Source of the DNA: Bicyclus anynana
Taxonomy: Eukaryota > Arthropoda > Insecta > Lepidoptera > Nymphalidae
Length of the DNA stretch: 64,000 nt
Direction: 5' to 3'
Assembly (NCBI RefSeq): GCF_947172395.1
Contig: NC_069084.1
Span: 2,109,107 to 2,173,106 of the forward strand
Part shown: in pieces, positions 9,986-19,900 of the stretch
Layout of the letters: the number at the start of each line of letters is the position of its first letter
Numbering within the stretch: position 1 is the first letter of the stretch
Translations under genes and position numbers: made by a program
The notes under the pieces: model-generated
Database searches by the model: none
What the model saw: only the letters and a program-made list of their open reading frames with translations
Told to the model about the DNA's origin: nothing

Positions 9986-10470
9986 TTACATGTAATTATA
10001 TAATATTAAATTGTTGGGTATTAGATTTGAATTGTTTAAAAACACTTGAGAATATTTAGGAGGAATTGCGTATCTTTGAATATTTAAAATTAGAATTAGA
10101 ATGCTGTAAAGTTTTAAAAACAATTATACACAATTACAATTCTTACAAGCAAAATCTTTAATGATGCCTTCACAGCAATTTATAATTTTGGGAATTTTAA
10201 AACAAAATGACGGCTGCCAGGTAAGGTAATTTTGAAATTTTATCGTGACGAGAAGTCATTAACGGTCTGTAATTTGGGAGTGCAGAAAAAGTCAATTTAC
10301 TTGGTTTGAACACCTACTAATGCAATAATAATGTGTTGAGATTAATTTTAAATTCGATTATACCATGATTGGCTATGGATTCACTTCGGATTTTGTTATG
10401 CAAATCGGAAGTTGGAGAAGTAACTTGTAATAATGAATATATTTTTATGATTTAAATACAAATGACGCCT
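9986..10470. other. AT-rich stretch with a weak first-exon candidate
   Basis: No repeats recognised. At about 10205-10221 on the plus strand, AAAATGACGGCTGCCAG runs into GTAAGG, giving MTAA plus a phase-2 donor. It is mentioned because phase 2 would fit the exon at 12152. Too short to call. Confidence 0.15.
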
Positions 10471-10514
10471 CCCGTGACCAGGAGGCTGGCCTATATTTAA
10501 GCCAGAGAAATGAA

Positions 10515-10700
10515 AAAGACGTACCGCCAAGCGATTTAGCGTTCCGGTACGATGTCGTGTAGAAACCGAAAGGAGTGTGGATTTTCATCCTCCTCCTAAC
10601 AAATTAGCCCGCTTCCATCTTAGACTGCATCATCACTTACCATCAGGTGAGATTGTAGTCAAGGGCTAACTTGTACAGAATAAAAAAAAAATAAAAAAAA
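10515..10700 (+). repeat. SINE-B copy, 5' truncated
   Basis: AAGACGTACCGCCAAGCGAT, GTTCCGGTACGATGTCGTGT, then CATCAGGTGAGATTGTAGTC and a long A-rich tail. Confidence 0.9.
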
Positions 10701-11234
10701 AATAGTATTGCTATACAACGTGGCAATACTGCCAGCCTTCTGAGCACTTTACCAATGAACATCGATTCGGACAAATTCTATGACGCCTGATTCTTTAGAT
10801 ATACTTTAAATTTAGTATATTTCCTTTTTTATTTTTATAGTATTATGTAGTTAATTTAATAGCTGTAGGTAGTTAATATATAATAGCAGTTTTAATTTAT
10901 TGTAAAATTATAATATAATTTCTAAATACAAATGAATAAAAATCCGCGTAAAAGGATGTGGACAGATAGATTGATCCAATATGGCTTACGCTTTTGTATA
11001 CTAGGACGTCAGGAACTTGTCTCTGTGTTATTTTTTGTTTCATATGGCTTTGTTGACATTTGAGTCATCAGGCTGGTAATTATTTTTAACAAATAATTTG
11101 CCGTATGCAAAAGTGGTCGAATATAGTCCATCATCCGTCGTCGTCGGCAATCAGTCCTAGTCAAGTCATGTTATGCTTTAGTAAGGCGAAGGCAACCTTA
11201 CTAAAACTTTAAGAGTCCACCAATCAAATTAATC

Positions 11235-11545
11235 ACTTAAAACACTCTTGTACAACCCCCATTTTCTATGTCCCCAATTATGGGGTATCATTAACATCCC
11301 TAGAAGTCTTAAGAATCGATTTGCTTCTTCGTTTCTTATACGCATGGCTAGGGTATGGAACTCACTCCCGAAGTCAGTATTTCCTTATTCTTACAACCTT
11401 GTCCAGGTTGTAAGAATAAGGAAGTCTTTAGGAAGAGAGTGAACAGGCATCTTCTAGACAAGCACGTTCTACATTAGGCCACATCTACACTAACCAAAAG
11501 GTGAGATCGTGGTAAAGCGCGAGTTCATTTTATATTAAAAATAAC
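11235..11545 (+). mobile_element. Non-LTR retrotransposon 3' end (NSLP type)
   Basis: The plus-strand frame reads IPRSLKNRFASSFLIRMARV then WNSLPKSVFPYSYNL. F..R.A..WNSLP..VFP.SYNL is the familiar C-terminus of a CR1/Jockey-like ORF2. A 17-bp inverted duplication at 11383-11421 disrupts the end. The 3' UTR ends AGGTGAGATCGTGGTAAAGCGC, very like the SINE-B tail. Confidence 0.75.
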
Positions 11546-11567
11546 TTCACTTGTTTACAGTACTATA

Positions 11568-11948
11568 ATGAATAAAATGCATTTTACTTTATACAATAAA
11601 ACTCTAAAATGCAGCAAATTAATAAAAACAAAACGTGAGCTTAATGTGATTCCTACGATTTTCCCGCCAAACTCTGTGTTTACACTAGGGCAGAAAGTAA
11701 GCCCGCCTACAGATAGCTCAATTTACATCATCTGTGCTAATAACCGATACAGTAGCTGCAAACAAAGAGTAGTTTTAATTATACTCCGGTACAGCCCTCC
11801 TACACAGTGTACTGCGGAAACTGAAGTACTGACAGAGTATGCAACCATGCAACTTTGTATTATCCAATTATTTTTTACTTTACAAATATCGATACACTCT
11901 CTGACGTTGGGATTCACGAATACCTGGTGTGTAATTGAGCTGCCCTAG
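11568..11948 (+). CDS. Longest ORF in the window, unassigned
   Basis: A 126-codon ATG frame (MNKMHFTLYNKTLKCSKLIK...) directly after the LINE 3' end. It has no recognisable domain and no splice or promoter support, and its codons look like random AT-rich sequence. It has a basic N-terminus and a hydrophobic C-terminal third. I list it for its length only and doubt it is translated. Confidence 0.12.
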   Translation: MNKMHFTLYNKTLKCSKLIKTKRELNVIPTIFPPNSVFTLGQKVSPPTDSSIYIICANNRYSSCKQRVVLIILRYSPPTQCTAETEVLTEYATMQLCIIQLFFTLQISIHSLTLGFTNTWCVIELP

Positions 11949-12086
11949 GTTTGATTCGAGACAATCGTCGACGAAGTCGATAGATTTTTTTTTTCATATT
12001 TTTTCAAAAGGTGTTTACATGAAAATTTTAGTTTCTAAATATTTTTTTGACGATACGAGCCAAAACGCTATCAGCCATGCTGGTCT

Positions 12087-12302
12087 ATGGATGGTAGGGT
12101 CTGTCGAAGTGACTTTAACGTCCGCGTTAACTTCTATTTTCCCAAACCCAGCGATTTTCAAAAACCATGCATTTTCCGGGATAAATATGAGTTAATCCAG
12201 GGTACAAACTACCTCCGTTTCAAAGAAGATGGGCCAATTCAGGTCCATTCGTATACACTATCATTAAAATGTAAAAAATACGAGGGTTTTATTAAAATCT
12301 AA
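12087..12302 (+). CDS. Candidate terminal exon, unknown protein
   Basis: The frame has protein-like composition in its second half (DFQKPCIFRDKYELIQGTNY, LRFKEDGPIQVHSYTLSLKC, then KKYEGFIKI stop). AATAAA follows within about 15 bases, as in a 3' end. An acceptor (TAACTTCTATTTTCCCAAACCCAG) lies at 12151, so the exon could begin at 12152. Two other frames are open here too. No family recognised. It may be a piece of a mobile element. Confidence 0.2.
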   Translation: MDGRVCRSDFNVRVNFYFPKPSDFQKPCIFRDKYELIQGTNYLRFKEDGPIQVHSYTLSLKCKKYEGFIKI

Positions 12303-12349
12303 ATAAGTGAATAAATCTAACTAAATAAAAGGAAATAAATGAAATTAAA

Positions 12350-12910
12350 ACCCAAGTCTTTGAGTTATGTTAAGATGGCGCCCATAGAGCAACTATGACA
12401 TGACAATTGACAGCAAACGTCAAAACGACTACTGCATTGAAAACGTCATCAATCCGCCATTATTACCCATATGTGTTGCATTTCTTGGGAGATAATGAAT
12501 ATTATTTCGAATGAATTAAAGTAAATTCGTAGATTTGTACAATCAAAATAGTCAAAAAAAATATTTTCTTTTATTTCCGCCAGGGTACAATTTTGGATCA
12601 TCTCCTTTCAGCCAAATCTATTTAATAGTTTTCGCTTGAAATATTAACAAACACTTATACAATCTTTTGCGCTTATAATAATTATTATTAGTGGGATAAA
12701 AAATTACAAGGTATAAAACTGAATGCGATCATATTTTAAGAAACCCCACATTGTGGTGCGTTCGGTCCAAACGCAGTTTATGCTAATGAGGGCACTTATT
12801 TATCACCAATTGTGTTCAGTGGAGGTCGTACTTTTATTTTGGTATAACTAATTACTGAGGGCTTCTGCAATTTAGTGCGAACACTGTTTGACAAAGTTTT
12901 TTTGTATTCT
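12350..12910. other. AT-rich non-coding stretch
   Basis: AT-rich. Possible small degraded element at 12365-12470 (AAGATGGCGCCC...ATCCGCCATTATTACCC). No supported gene. Confidence 0.35.
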
Positions 12911-12914
12911 ATAA

Positions 12915-13240
12915 GTTGTTTCTTCTTCTTAAGGTGCCTCTCCGACTAGCGAAGGTTGGCAGTCAGTTTCTTGAACTCGTCTCTATCCTTCGCGAGGCGA
13001 AATAATTGTGCGGCGCTCGCGATCCCGGTCCACTCTCTGATGTTTCAGCCAAGACTTCTTCCTGCGACCAACGCCTCTTCTACCAGCAACCTTTCCCATC
13101 AAGATGAGCTGTAGAAGCTCGTATCTCTCGTGTCGTAGCACGTGTCCTAGATACGCGACTTTTCTCGTCTTGACGGTCTGCAAAAGTTCACACTTCTCAT
13201 TGACGCGTCGCAGAACTTCGGCATTATAAGTTGTCGACGC
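12915..13240 (-). mobile_element. LINE reverse transcriptase C-terminal fragment
   Basis: The minus strand encodes TVKTRKVAYLGHVLRHERYE-LLQLILMGKVAGRRGVGRRK-KSWLKHQR. K.RKL.YLGH..R...Y.LLQLI..GK..G.R..GRRR.SWL is the C-terminal signature of RTE-like LINE ORFs, a different lineage from the copy at 7675. It is dead (frame-broken). It lies between the protease-homologue fragments. Confidence 0.75.
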
Positions 13241-13318
13241 GAATGAAATGAATAATCAAACGTTAGCTTCAGTATTTTCCAAGGATTTTCTACTACGAGA
13301 TACTTGCCTACAAAATAG

Positions 13319-13375
13319 AGCCTCAATAGCTCAACGGTAAGAGCGGTCGGACTCATCATCGAGGGGTGGTGGTTC
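13319..13375 (+). repeat. SINE-G head, truncated at its B box
   Basis: GCCTCAATAGCTCAACGGTA-AGAGCGGTCGG...GGTGGTGGTTC. It stops inside the B box exactly where the protease-homologue frame (13374-13637) loses similarity, so this insertion or recombination probably truncated that gene. Confidence 0.7.
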
Positions 13376-13637
13376 ACATAAAGGTGGTTGGCATAAAGTA
13401 TTTCTGACCGATCACGACCACCACTACGACAACATCACTACCGCAAACATAGTTTTCTTCTTTCAATTTAAAAATGAAGCTACTATTCATGTCGATTACT
13501 TCGGAAAGCGAAATAAAAAGGCAACCTTCTCGTAATACGAGTATATTATCACTTCTATCTATAGGTAAAGAAATCAGAAATAAATAATATATTTTTTTAA
13601 ATAAACTTACAAAGAGTAGTGAAACCACGTGAACCAT
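13374..13637 (-). pseudogene. Serine-protease-homologue fragment, truncated by a SINE
   Basis: An 88-codon ATG frame on the minus strand. A hydrophobic leader (MVHVVSLLFVSLFKKIYYLF) is followed by SDNILVLREGCLFISLSEV and LKEENYVCGSDVVVVVVVIG-QKY. KEENYVCGS then a hydrophobic strand then KY corresponds to the fCGGxlI...(v)lTaA region of trypsin-fold proteins. It aligns with KGEKFGVGVTGIVLI...KY in the gene at 16807-19985. It keeps a Cys where that gene has Val. The frame stops just after the expected catalytic His region, at the SINE-G junction. No later exon is found, so I read it as a relic. The 52-bp GTAAGT...TATAG stretch inside it would frameshift if spliced. Confidence 0.45.
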
Positions 13638-13687
13638 TTTAAAAATTATCTCACAAAGGGAAAGCCACGTTATCAGCTAGTAACACC

Positions 13688-13906
13688 AGCTGTATATTAG
13701 CGGATGCCCGCCACTTCGTTCTGCCATTAGACATCTTAATACAGCACTCGTGCATAATCCGTTCTTAGAGTCTACTAGCTGTAAACTACCTCCCTGCCAA
13801 ATATCATATGTGTCATGTGGTACTCGAGATTTCGAGTGATTTTTCGCATTAAGATTTCTACAGGGACGGTAACTACGCAGGTAAAACCATGAGGCGTCCA
13901 CTAGTC
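13688..13906. mobile_element. Chimeric Helitron-like relic
   Basis: The left side has a D2 end (TTAGCGGATGCCCGCCACTTCGT). The right side has a D1 end in the opposite sense (GGTAACTACGCAGGTAAAACC...CACTAGT). Two terminal regions of different subfamilies face each other about 200 bp apart. Confidence 0.5.
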
Positions 13907-14270
13907 AATAACACAATGTAACACATTTACTTAACACTTTGTGTGTTCATTGTACATAAACATGGGAGCGAACATAAAATAAAACGTTTGAAGCTCGTAT
14001 CGCATCTATTTTGCATATTATTAGGTATAGTAATCATTTATTTCATGCATTCTCAGTATGTACACACAATTAGATCTTATATGAGTAAGTAAGAAATATA
14101 GAAAATTATTCTACAACTATGATACAAAAGAAAAACAATTTGATTGCATAAAAATTGTCAGCTTATTTGCTCAACTTTGCTTAACGTTTGTAGATTGACA
14201 ACTATTTATTTATTTCTGTTTAATTAAATAAATGTTCATCGCTTAATAATATATGTAAAAACAGAGCAGG
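13907..14270. other. AT-rich non-coding stretch
   Basis: No repeats, hairpins or exon candidates recognised. Confidence 0.4.
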
Positions 14271-14399
14271 TCATGGTCCTACATAGTGCTACTGTTTCTT
14301 TAACAACCCGAGACAGGTGTCAAGCCTCGTATGCATGTAACTACACCAAACTTTGTACCATCGCACTGCAAGACACCGGGTAGGTTTCCATCCCTATGT

Positions 14400-14625
14400 C
14401 ATTGACATGTCTAGAACTCGTACAAAGCGAATTGCTTCTTCGTTTCTTATAGCTAGGGTATGAAACTTTTGCCCGAATTCAGTGTTTTCTAATTCTTTCA
14501 ATCTGGGCATCTTTAAGAGAGTGAATAATCATCTTCTAGGCAAGCGCGTTTCACCTTAAGCCATAATTACACTTACCATCAGGTGAGATCGTGGTCAAGC
14601 GCAAGCTTATTCCATATAATAAAAC
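14400..14625 (+). mobile_element. Non-LTR retrotransposon 3' end (second NSLP copy)
   Basis: GCGAATTGCTTCTTCGTTTC, CCCGAATTCAGTGTTTTC and AGAGAGTGAATAATCATCTT parallel the copy at 11235. It ends CACTTACCATCAGGTGAGATCGTGGTCAAGCG. The coding frame is decayed. Confidence 0.7.
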
Positions 14626-14629
14626 ACCC

Positions 14630-15300
14630 CTGGCCTTGCCCTTGGACAAGACCAGCAATGCTGCTTGGTGGCAGAAATGATCATGGCAGTAGTACCTACT
14701 TCCCCGGACAAACATTATTCATTATCCTATTATGAATGTACTATTACTATTATGAATTCTGTGCTATCACTAAACATTTATTAGGACGGATATTCAAACA
14801 AGTTCGAGTTTAATGATATATAATTGCTTAAAACTGTATTTCTTGTAAAAAAATATACAAATTAAATGTTTCATTTATACATAATAAAACTAAAAGTAAG
14901 TACAATATGAAAACTTCTAATATTTTAAACAGTTTTGAATAATTCAGCAAACACATTTACCTTAACGGGAATGCCGTATCAATTTTAGAACACATCTTCA
15001 TTTGCCCGGGGGTTATAACTCATCAAGATTCTTTCTTGATCATGTCAGTACGTCGATATGTTAATAAACATCGTCGTATGTGGTTAATCATAGATCTTGC
15101 TCTTGATGTTATAATAACCATTTATTTTTAACCGACTTTTAAACAGAGGTTCTATATTCAAATCGAATGTATTTTAACGTTTATGTCTGTAGGCTTGTTT
15201 TTCTCTATTCATGCGATTTGGATGGTGTTTTGGTTATTTAAAGGCTTTTTCAGAGAAAGTTTTAAGTAATTAATATTTTTATAATTTTGAGACAGAGCGC
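14630..15300. other. Non-coding stretch
   Basis: A short unclassified repeat-like patch at 14630-14710, otherwise AT-rich unique DNA with no exon signals. Confidence 0.35.
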
Positions 15301-15370
15301 GCCCGGATCTCTGATTTGAGTCCGACCCCTTAACCTGGGCCTTATAAAGCTGTTGAGGCTTGGATACGCC

Positions 15371-15420
15371 AGTGGTCTTCCGTGAAGCCATGTCAGGACA
15401 TGGCTTCACGGAAGACCACT
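15371..15420. repeat. Perfect 24-bp-arm hairpin, 2-nt loop
   Basis: Arms 15371-15394 and 15397-15420 are exact reverse complements (AGTGGTCTTCCGTGAAGCCA-TGTC) separated only by AG. It lies in a GC-richer patch and is immediately followed by a second hairpin. Confidence 0.95.
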
Positions 15421-15456
15421 GATGGATCCACCAGCGCTGCGCTGGTGGATCCATCA
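15420..15456. repeat. Perfect 18-bp-arm hairpin, 1-nt loop
   Basis: Arms 15420-15437 (TGATGGATCCACCAGCGC) and 15439-15456 are exact reverse complements around a single T. It abuts the first hairpin. The minus-strand ORF across both is an artefact of the palindromes. Confidence 0.95.
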
Positions 15457-15499
15457 CTACCGTACATATAGTGTACATGCTGAATGGTGACCATTTTAG

Positions 15500-16800
15500 T
15501 ACCTCACACATCATCTTATTATTTTATTTAATTTCTTTTTAATTACTTCATTTTGTGTTTCTTCGAATATACTTTCTTTGAATATATAATAATATAGGTA
15601 TTCCTTACTTATTCTGTGAATAGTGACGTATACTTCATAGATGCAAAAATGTACTGCCTACCTTGAGATTACATTACGTACCAGTATTAGAGAGAATTTT
15701 CCATTTTGGACAACTTACTTTAGTTAAGTTAACCTTTAAAAAAACAGAAATTCAAATTTAAAGTTTATTTTTTTCAAGAAAACTTAATTTACAAACACTT
15801 TTAAACCGTTTTTGTTGCTATGGTGATAAGTAAAGGAGAAAACTTGAAATTAAAGTTACAATTGTCCCAAACGGACTTTGTTTCTATATATTATAGGATA
15901 CAGCAATGATGTTAAATACTAGATCATGAAAAATGAGGCGCTCAAAAGAGGAAATTTCCACATCTCAATGTTAGTTGTGGTCAACAACGAACGTTATTTA
16001 AACAAATAATACCTAAATGTCGTCTACAATGTTGAGTTGTGTGTTCAGGAAATGTAAAAACTATACACACATAAATAAATAATGGAATTAAAGACAAAAT
16101 TGTGCATGTGTGCGCTCAGTTCTGTAGCCTATTCGTAACACTTTTTGCGGTGATTTTGTATGGACGTAACCGATCTATAGTATAAAATTATCATTGGGAT
16201 ACAGGCAAAAGTTATCCACATAACATCTGGTGGAATAGCATAAACTGTACCACAAAGTAATTCAGTGTTAGATTGAGAAGTAAATGGTTAGAGTTTCAAA
16301 ATGTATTTCGAATGTGTCCTTCCATAAAATTATATTACAGAAATTAGGGACTTTCTATAGGCATTTGGAGACCGCTTAATTAAGAAAAGCACTCAACAAA
16401 ACGAGGTCTCTGTAAATTGTTATTACAATAGCATTTTCATTAGTTCGTTTTTGGGATAATGGAGTAATTAAGCCTCCAAAGTAGATATGGATACTGGATA
16501 GATATAGGCTTTTGCATATGGATGATATTGTAGGTCTTAATAGAACAAAGATGCATTACACATTTTTGTTTAATGAATCCTTGCGTTTTTTTTGTTTAAT
16601 GAAGGTTTTTTGCGTAGAACAACATACATTTACCAAAAAAAAATTGTTAATTAATGCTTTAAATTAAACAGAACATACAAAAATTAAAAAAGAAAAGAGC
16701 TAACTATTTTTTAAAAAGCGGAATTAAATTGAATTTAATTATAAGAAAAAAATTACATTTTTCTCGAGGCATGTTTTTCTTGATAAAATAAAGTACGTCA
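15500..16800. other. AT-rich intergenic or 3' flank of the serine protease homologue
   Basis: Downstream side of the gene ending at 16807. A short internal near-tandem near 16560-16620 (TTGTTTAATGAA..GCGTTTTTTTTG) and long A/T runs are present. I see no SINE or LINE body, and no clear AATAAA close to the stop on the minus strand. Confidence 0.4.
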
Positions 16801-16806
16801 AGGTCG

Positions 16807-16920
16807 TTAGTATATTTCTTTGATTTCCTCTGTTTGGGATTTGATCCAAGGTAAATACAGCAGGACGTCTATAAATCGGCTTGGCGCGTAACATCCTGGA
16901 CCTTTGATGCCAAATCCGAT
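16807..16920 (-). CDS. Serine protease homologue, last exon
   Basis: Acceptor TAACATTTTTAG, then IGFGIKGPGCYAPSRFIDVL and LYLPWIKSQTEEIKEIY stop (TAA at 16809-16807). The GPGC Cys corresponds to Cys220, and RFIDV..YLPWI is the classic C-terminal helix entry of insect chymotrypsin-like proteins. A 16-bp inverted repeat lies in the intron just upstream. Confidence 0.88.
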   Translation of the reverse strand: MGFGIKGPGCYAPSRFIDVLLYLPWIKSQTEEIKEIY

Positions 16921-19900
16921 CTAAAAATGTTACAAGTTATAAAATTTTTAATAAAATATTATAACTTGTAACATGTATAAAAACAAGGAACAAAAATCAT
17001 TAGCGACAAATTACACGACCATTTGTAACAAAGCTCAGACTCACTCGACTGAAATTTTTTTTTTACTGATTGTGTAAGTGCTGTAGGCTCTCTGAGAGTC
17101 CTGAGCTGCGTCACCGAGGGGTATAAAGAGCTGTGCTTGAAGTATTTGTGAGTGGTCATCTTAAGTTCAAATTCATTTATTTCAAGTATGCTTTTATTAC
17201 AAGCATACATTCGATTCAAAGAACCAATGAACGTTGAGGTCCCAAGGTGTTGGTTGGAATGGCTAGCCCGCAATGAAAAACGCAATGTTGGGTTAGGGCG
17301 ACCCATTATACGAATTGAAGACAAAAGTTCCGTAGGTTTCCAAATACACCAAAGAAATATATAGATATATTGACTGTCCCGATGCTCATTTATAGCCTCA
17401 AATAATTTTTTGTGGTAATTTCATTCAAAGATCGACACAATGGTTTCTCTGTATAGAAGACCTTACACACACAGTTTGAATTACTTGATTATAACTTGTT
17501 TATATTATACTAACCAATACCCAGGGTCCTGAGGAGTTAGAAGCTAGCACCATGCCGTTCTCCCACACACAGTGGTTCTTGTTGTTCTTGGCAAACCCAC
17601 AATGGTAACGTTTGGGCGTGTCATGTTCTTCTTTGAACTGAAAAATAGATTTTTTTAATTCTTTGCAAGTTAACCCCTAACTACGATCTCACCTGAAGGT
17701 CAGTGATGATGCATTCTAAGAAAGAAGCGGGCTAACTTATTAGAAGTTGGATGAAAATCCATACCCCTTTCGGTTTCTACACGATGTCGTACCGGAACTC
17801 TAAATCGCTTGGCGGTACGTCTGCCGGTAAGGTTACTCGCCACGGCCCAAGCCTCCCACCAGCCAAAGTAAATAAATAAATGTTTCAAATAACGTCGATC
17901 ATCATCAATCGCATCATAGTGCTACAACTTGAAAGTGTGAGCTTTGAAATCTTCTCGTAGATATCAGTATTTATAGTTTTAAACAGAGATAGAGATTGAG
18001 ACCAACTCGATAGAGTATTATAAAACAGGTTTTATATAGGTATGTATGGGTAATGTTAATAATAGAAAGATGGAGTTGAACTTGAATCACTTGCGAAATA
18101 TGAAAACAACTATAGAATAGCGCTACTGCTGTGGATCGATCTCTCATTGCTATTAGAATAACAGTTGCTTTCAAAGGTGAATCCATTCTTTGTGACATTA
18201 TTTGCCATCTTTTAAGCAATATCGCTCTGTGAGCGATAGCAATTTTTCTGTGCTTTGTAGCCCTTGTGCTTAACAGTATGAAAAATAGCACACCGTTATT
18301 CTTATCGAAGTACAATTGAAAGAAAGCTTACACCGATCCGATTGTAGAACTCGTCGCAATGTTCTCGGGTAACATTTTGTATATTATAAATCACTTTTTC
18401 CAGAAGCATGTGTTCTGAAAGAAACAAAAGAGGAACAAAGAAAGAAAAGAGACAGGAAAATTGTCAAGGCCTAAATTATACCTATTAATGTCCTAATTAA
18501 TTGTACCTTCTCGTAAACGCGTATACCTTACCTACCATCAGTGTATCCAATGGCGTAAAGATGCCCAGTAATATTGTATTTTTTGCTGGTCAAACAAATC
18601 GGACTTAGAACATCTGAAAATGTGTATATTTATTTTAGAGTATAGACGAAAAGAACAAAATATCGATATAAAAGTTACTTGAAAAAAATACACAAAGTTC
18701 AATTTTTATCGAAAAATTGGTCTTTGGCTCGCTCGCTTTGGCTACTAGTGCTTCACGAGTGATGTTATGATTTGTTTATTATATTACAACGTACGACTTT
18801 TTAAGAAAGGTTAGCAATTACAAGTGAAAATGGTGCAGCCTATCCTTTCTTTTTTAAGTTTTAGAACACAATTCAACGGTAAACTGCGTAAAATAAGTAC
18901 GTAACTACGTGTTTAGTTTGGCAAAGCCTTTTTTAACTACTAACTGACGCCGCGCGGTTTCACCCGTGTGGTTCCCGTATGAATATGGGGATAATATTTA
19001 TAGCCTATAGCCTTCCTCGATAAATGGGCTATCTAACACTAAAAGAATTTTTGAAATCGGACTAGTATTTTCTGAGATTAGCGCGTTCAATCAAACAAAC
19101 TCTTCAGCTTTATAATATTAGTATAGATGAAATATCAACGCACCGTTATTCTGGACTTCAAGTTCTAGCAATGCTATCGTATTGTACATAGAATCTTCGT
19201 ACTCCGGGTGAGTGAAGTAGTCCCGCACTGTACTCGACCAGGTTACGTTGTTTTTGAGAATGAACATAGCTTTGCCCTCTTTTCTGTAATAAATAACAAT
19301 TAACTAAAGAATTAAAAAGAATCGCACTTTTTCAACAGACCAGATAATGTAATGTTTTTATGTTTTAACTGCGTCATTTATTAACTAACTAGCTGACGCC
19401 GCGCGGTTTCACCCGCGTGGTTCCCGTTCCCGTAGGAATACGGGGATAATATACAGCCTATAGCCTATAGCTTTCCTCGAGAAATGGGCTATCTAACACT
19501 GAAAGAATTTTTCAAATCGCACCAGTAGTTCCTGAGATTAGCGCGTTCAATCAATCAAACAAACAAATTCTTTAGCTTTATATATTAGTATAGAGTATAG
19601 ATATAGATTTTGAAAATTCTTTTTGTTTGAAAAGGCATACTTCCATATTGGTCCCATTTCATTTTCATGAAAATCGGTTTAGTAATTTTGTGTTAAAATC
19701 AAAATGACTAAATAATACGTCTTTGAAGTCGGTTCCATTTTTATTTTAAAAACATTATCGTGTGTGCAGCCGGTTTTCTTCAACACGTCAAAAAAGATTT
19801 TTCGTAATATGGTTCTTTCATTTGATAATAATAATTACCCTTTTTAAAAACAAGAGAATCTAGTATCCAATCTCACCTTAAATAATTTTTCGAAATTTTA

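Noticed and set aside
13558..13611. A 52-bp intron (GTAAGT...TATAG) in the 13374-13637 frame
   Set aside because: Splicing it would shift the frame into an early stop, whereas read-through keeps similarity to the neighbouring paralogue.
15209..15514. 101-codon minus-strand ORF
   Set aside because: A large part of it is translation of the two perfect hairpins; no independent coding signal.
17971..18315. 114-codon minus-strand ORF
   Set aside because: It lies in the intron between two well-supported serine-protease-homologue exons and shows no motif of its own.
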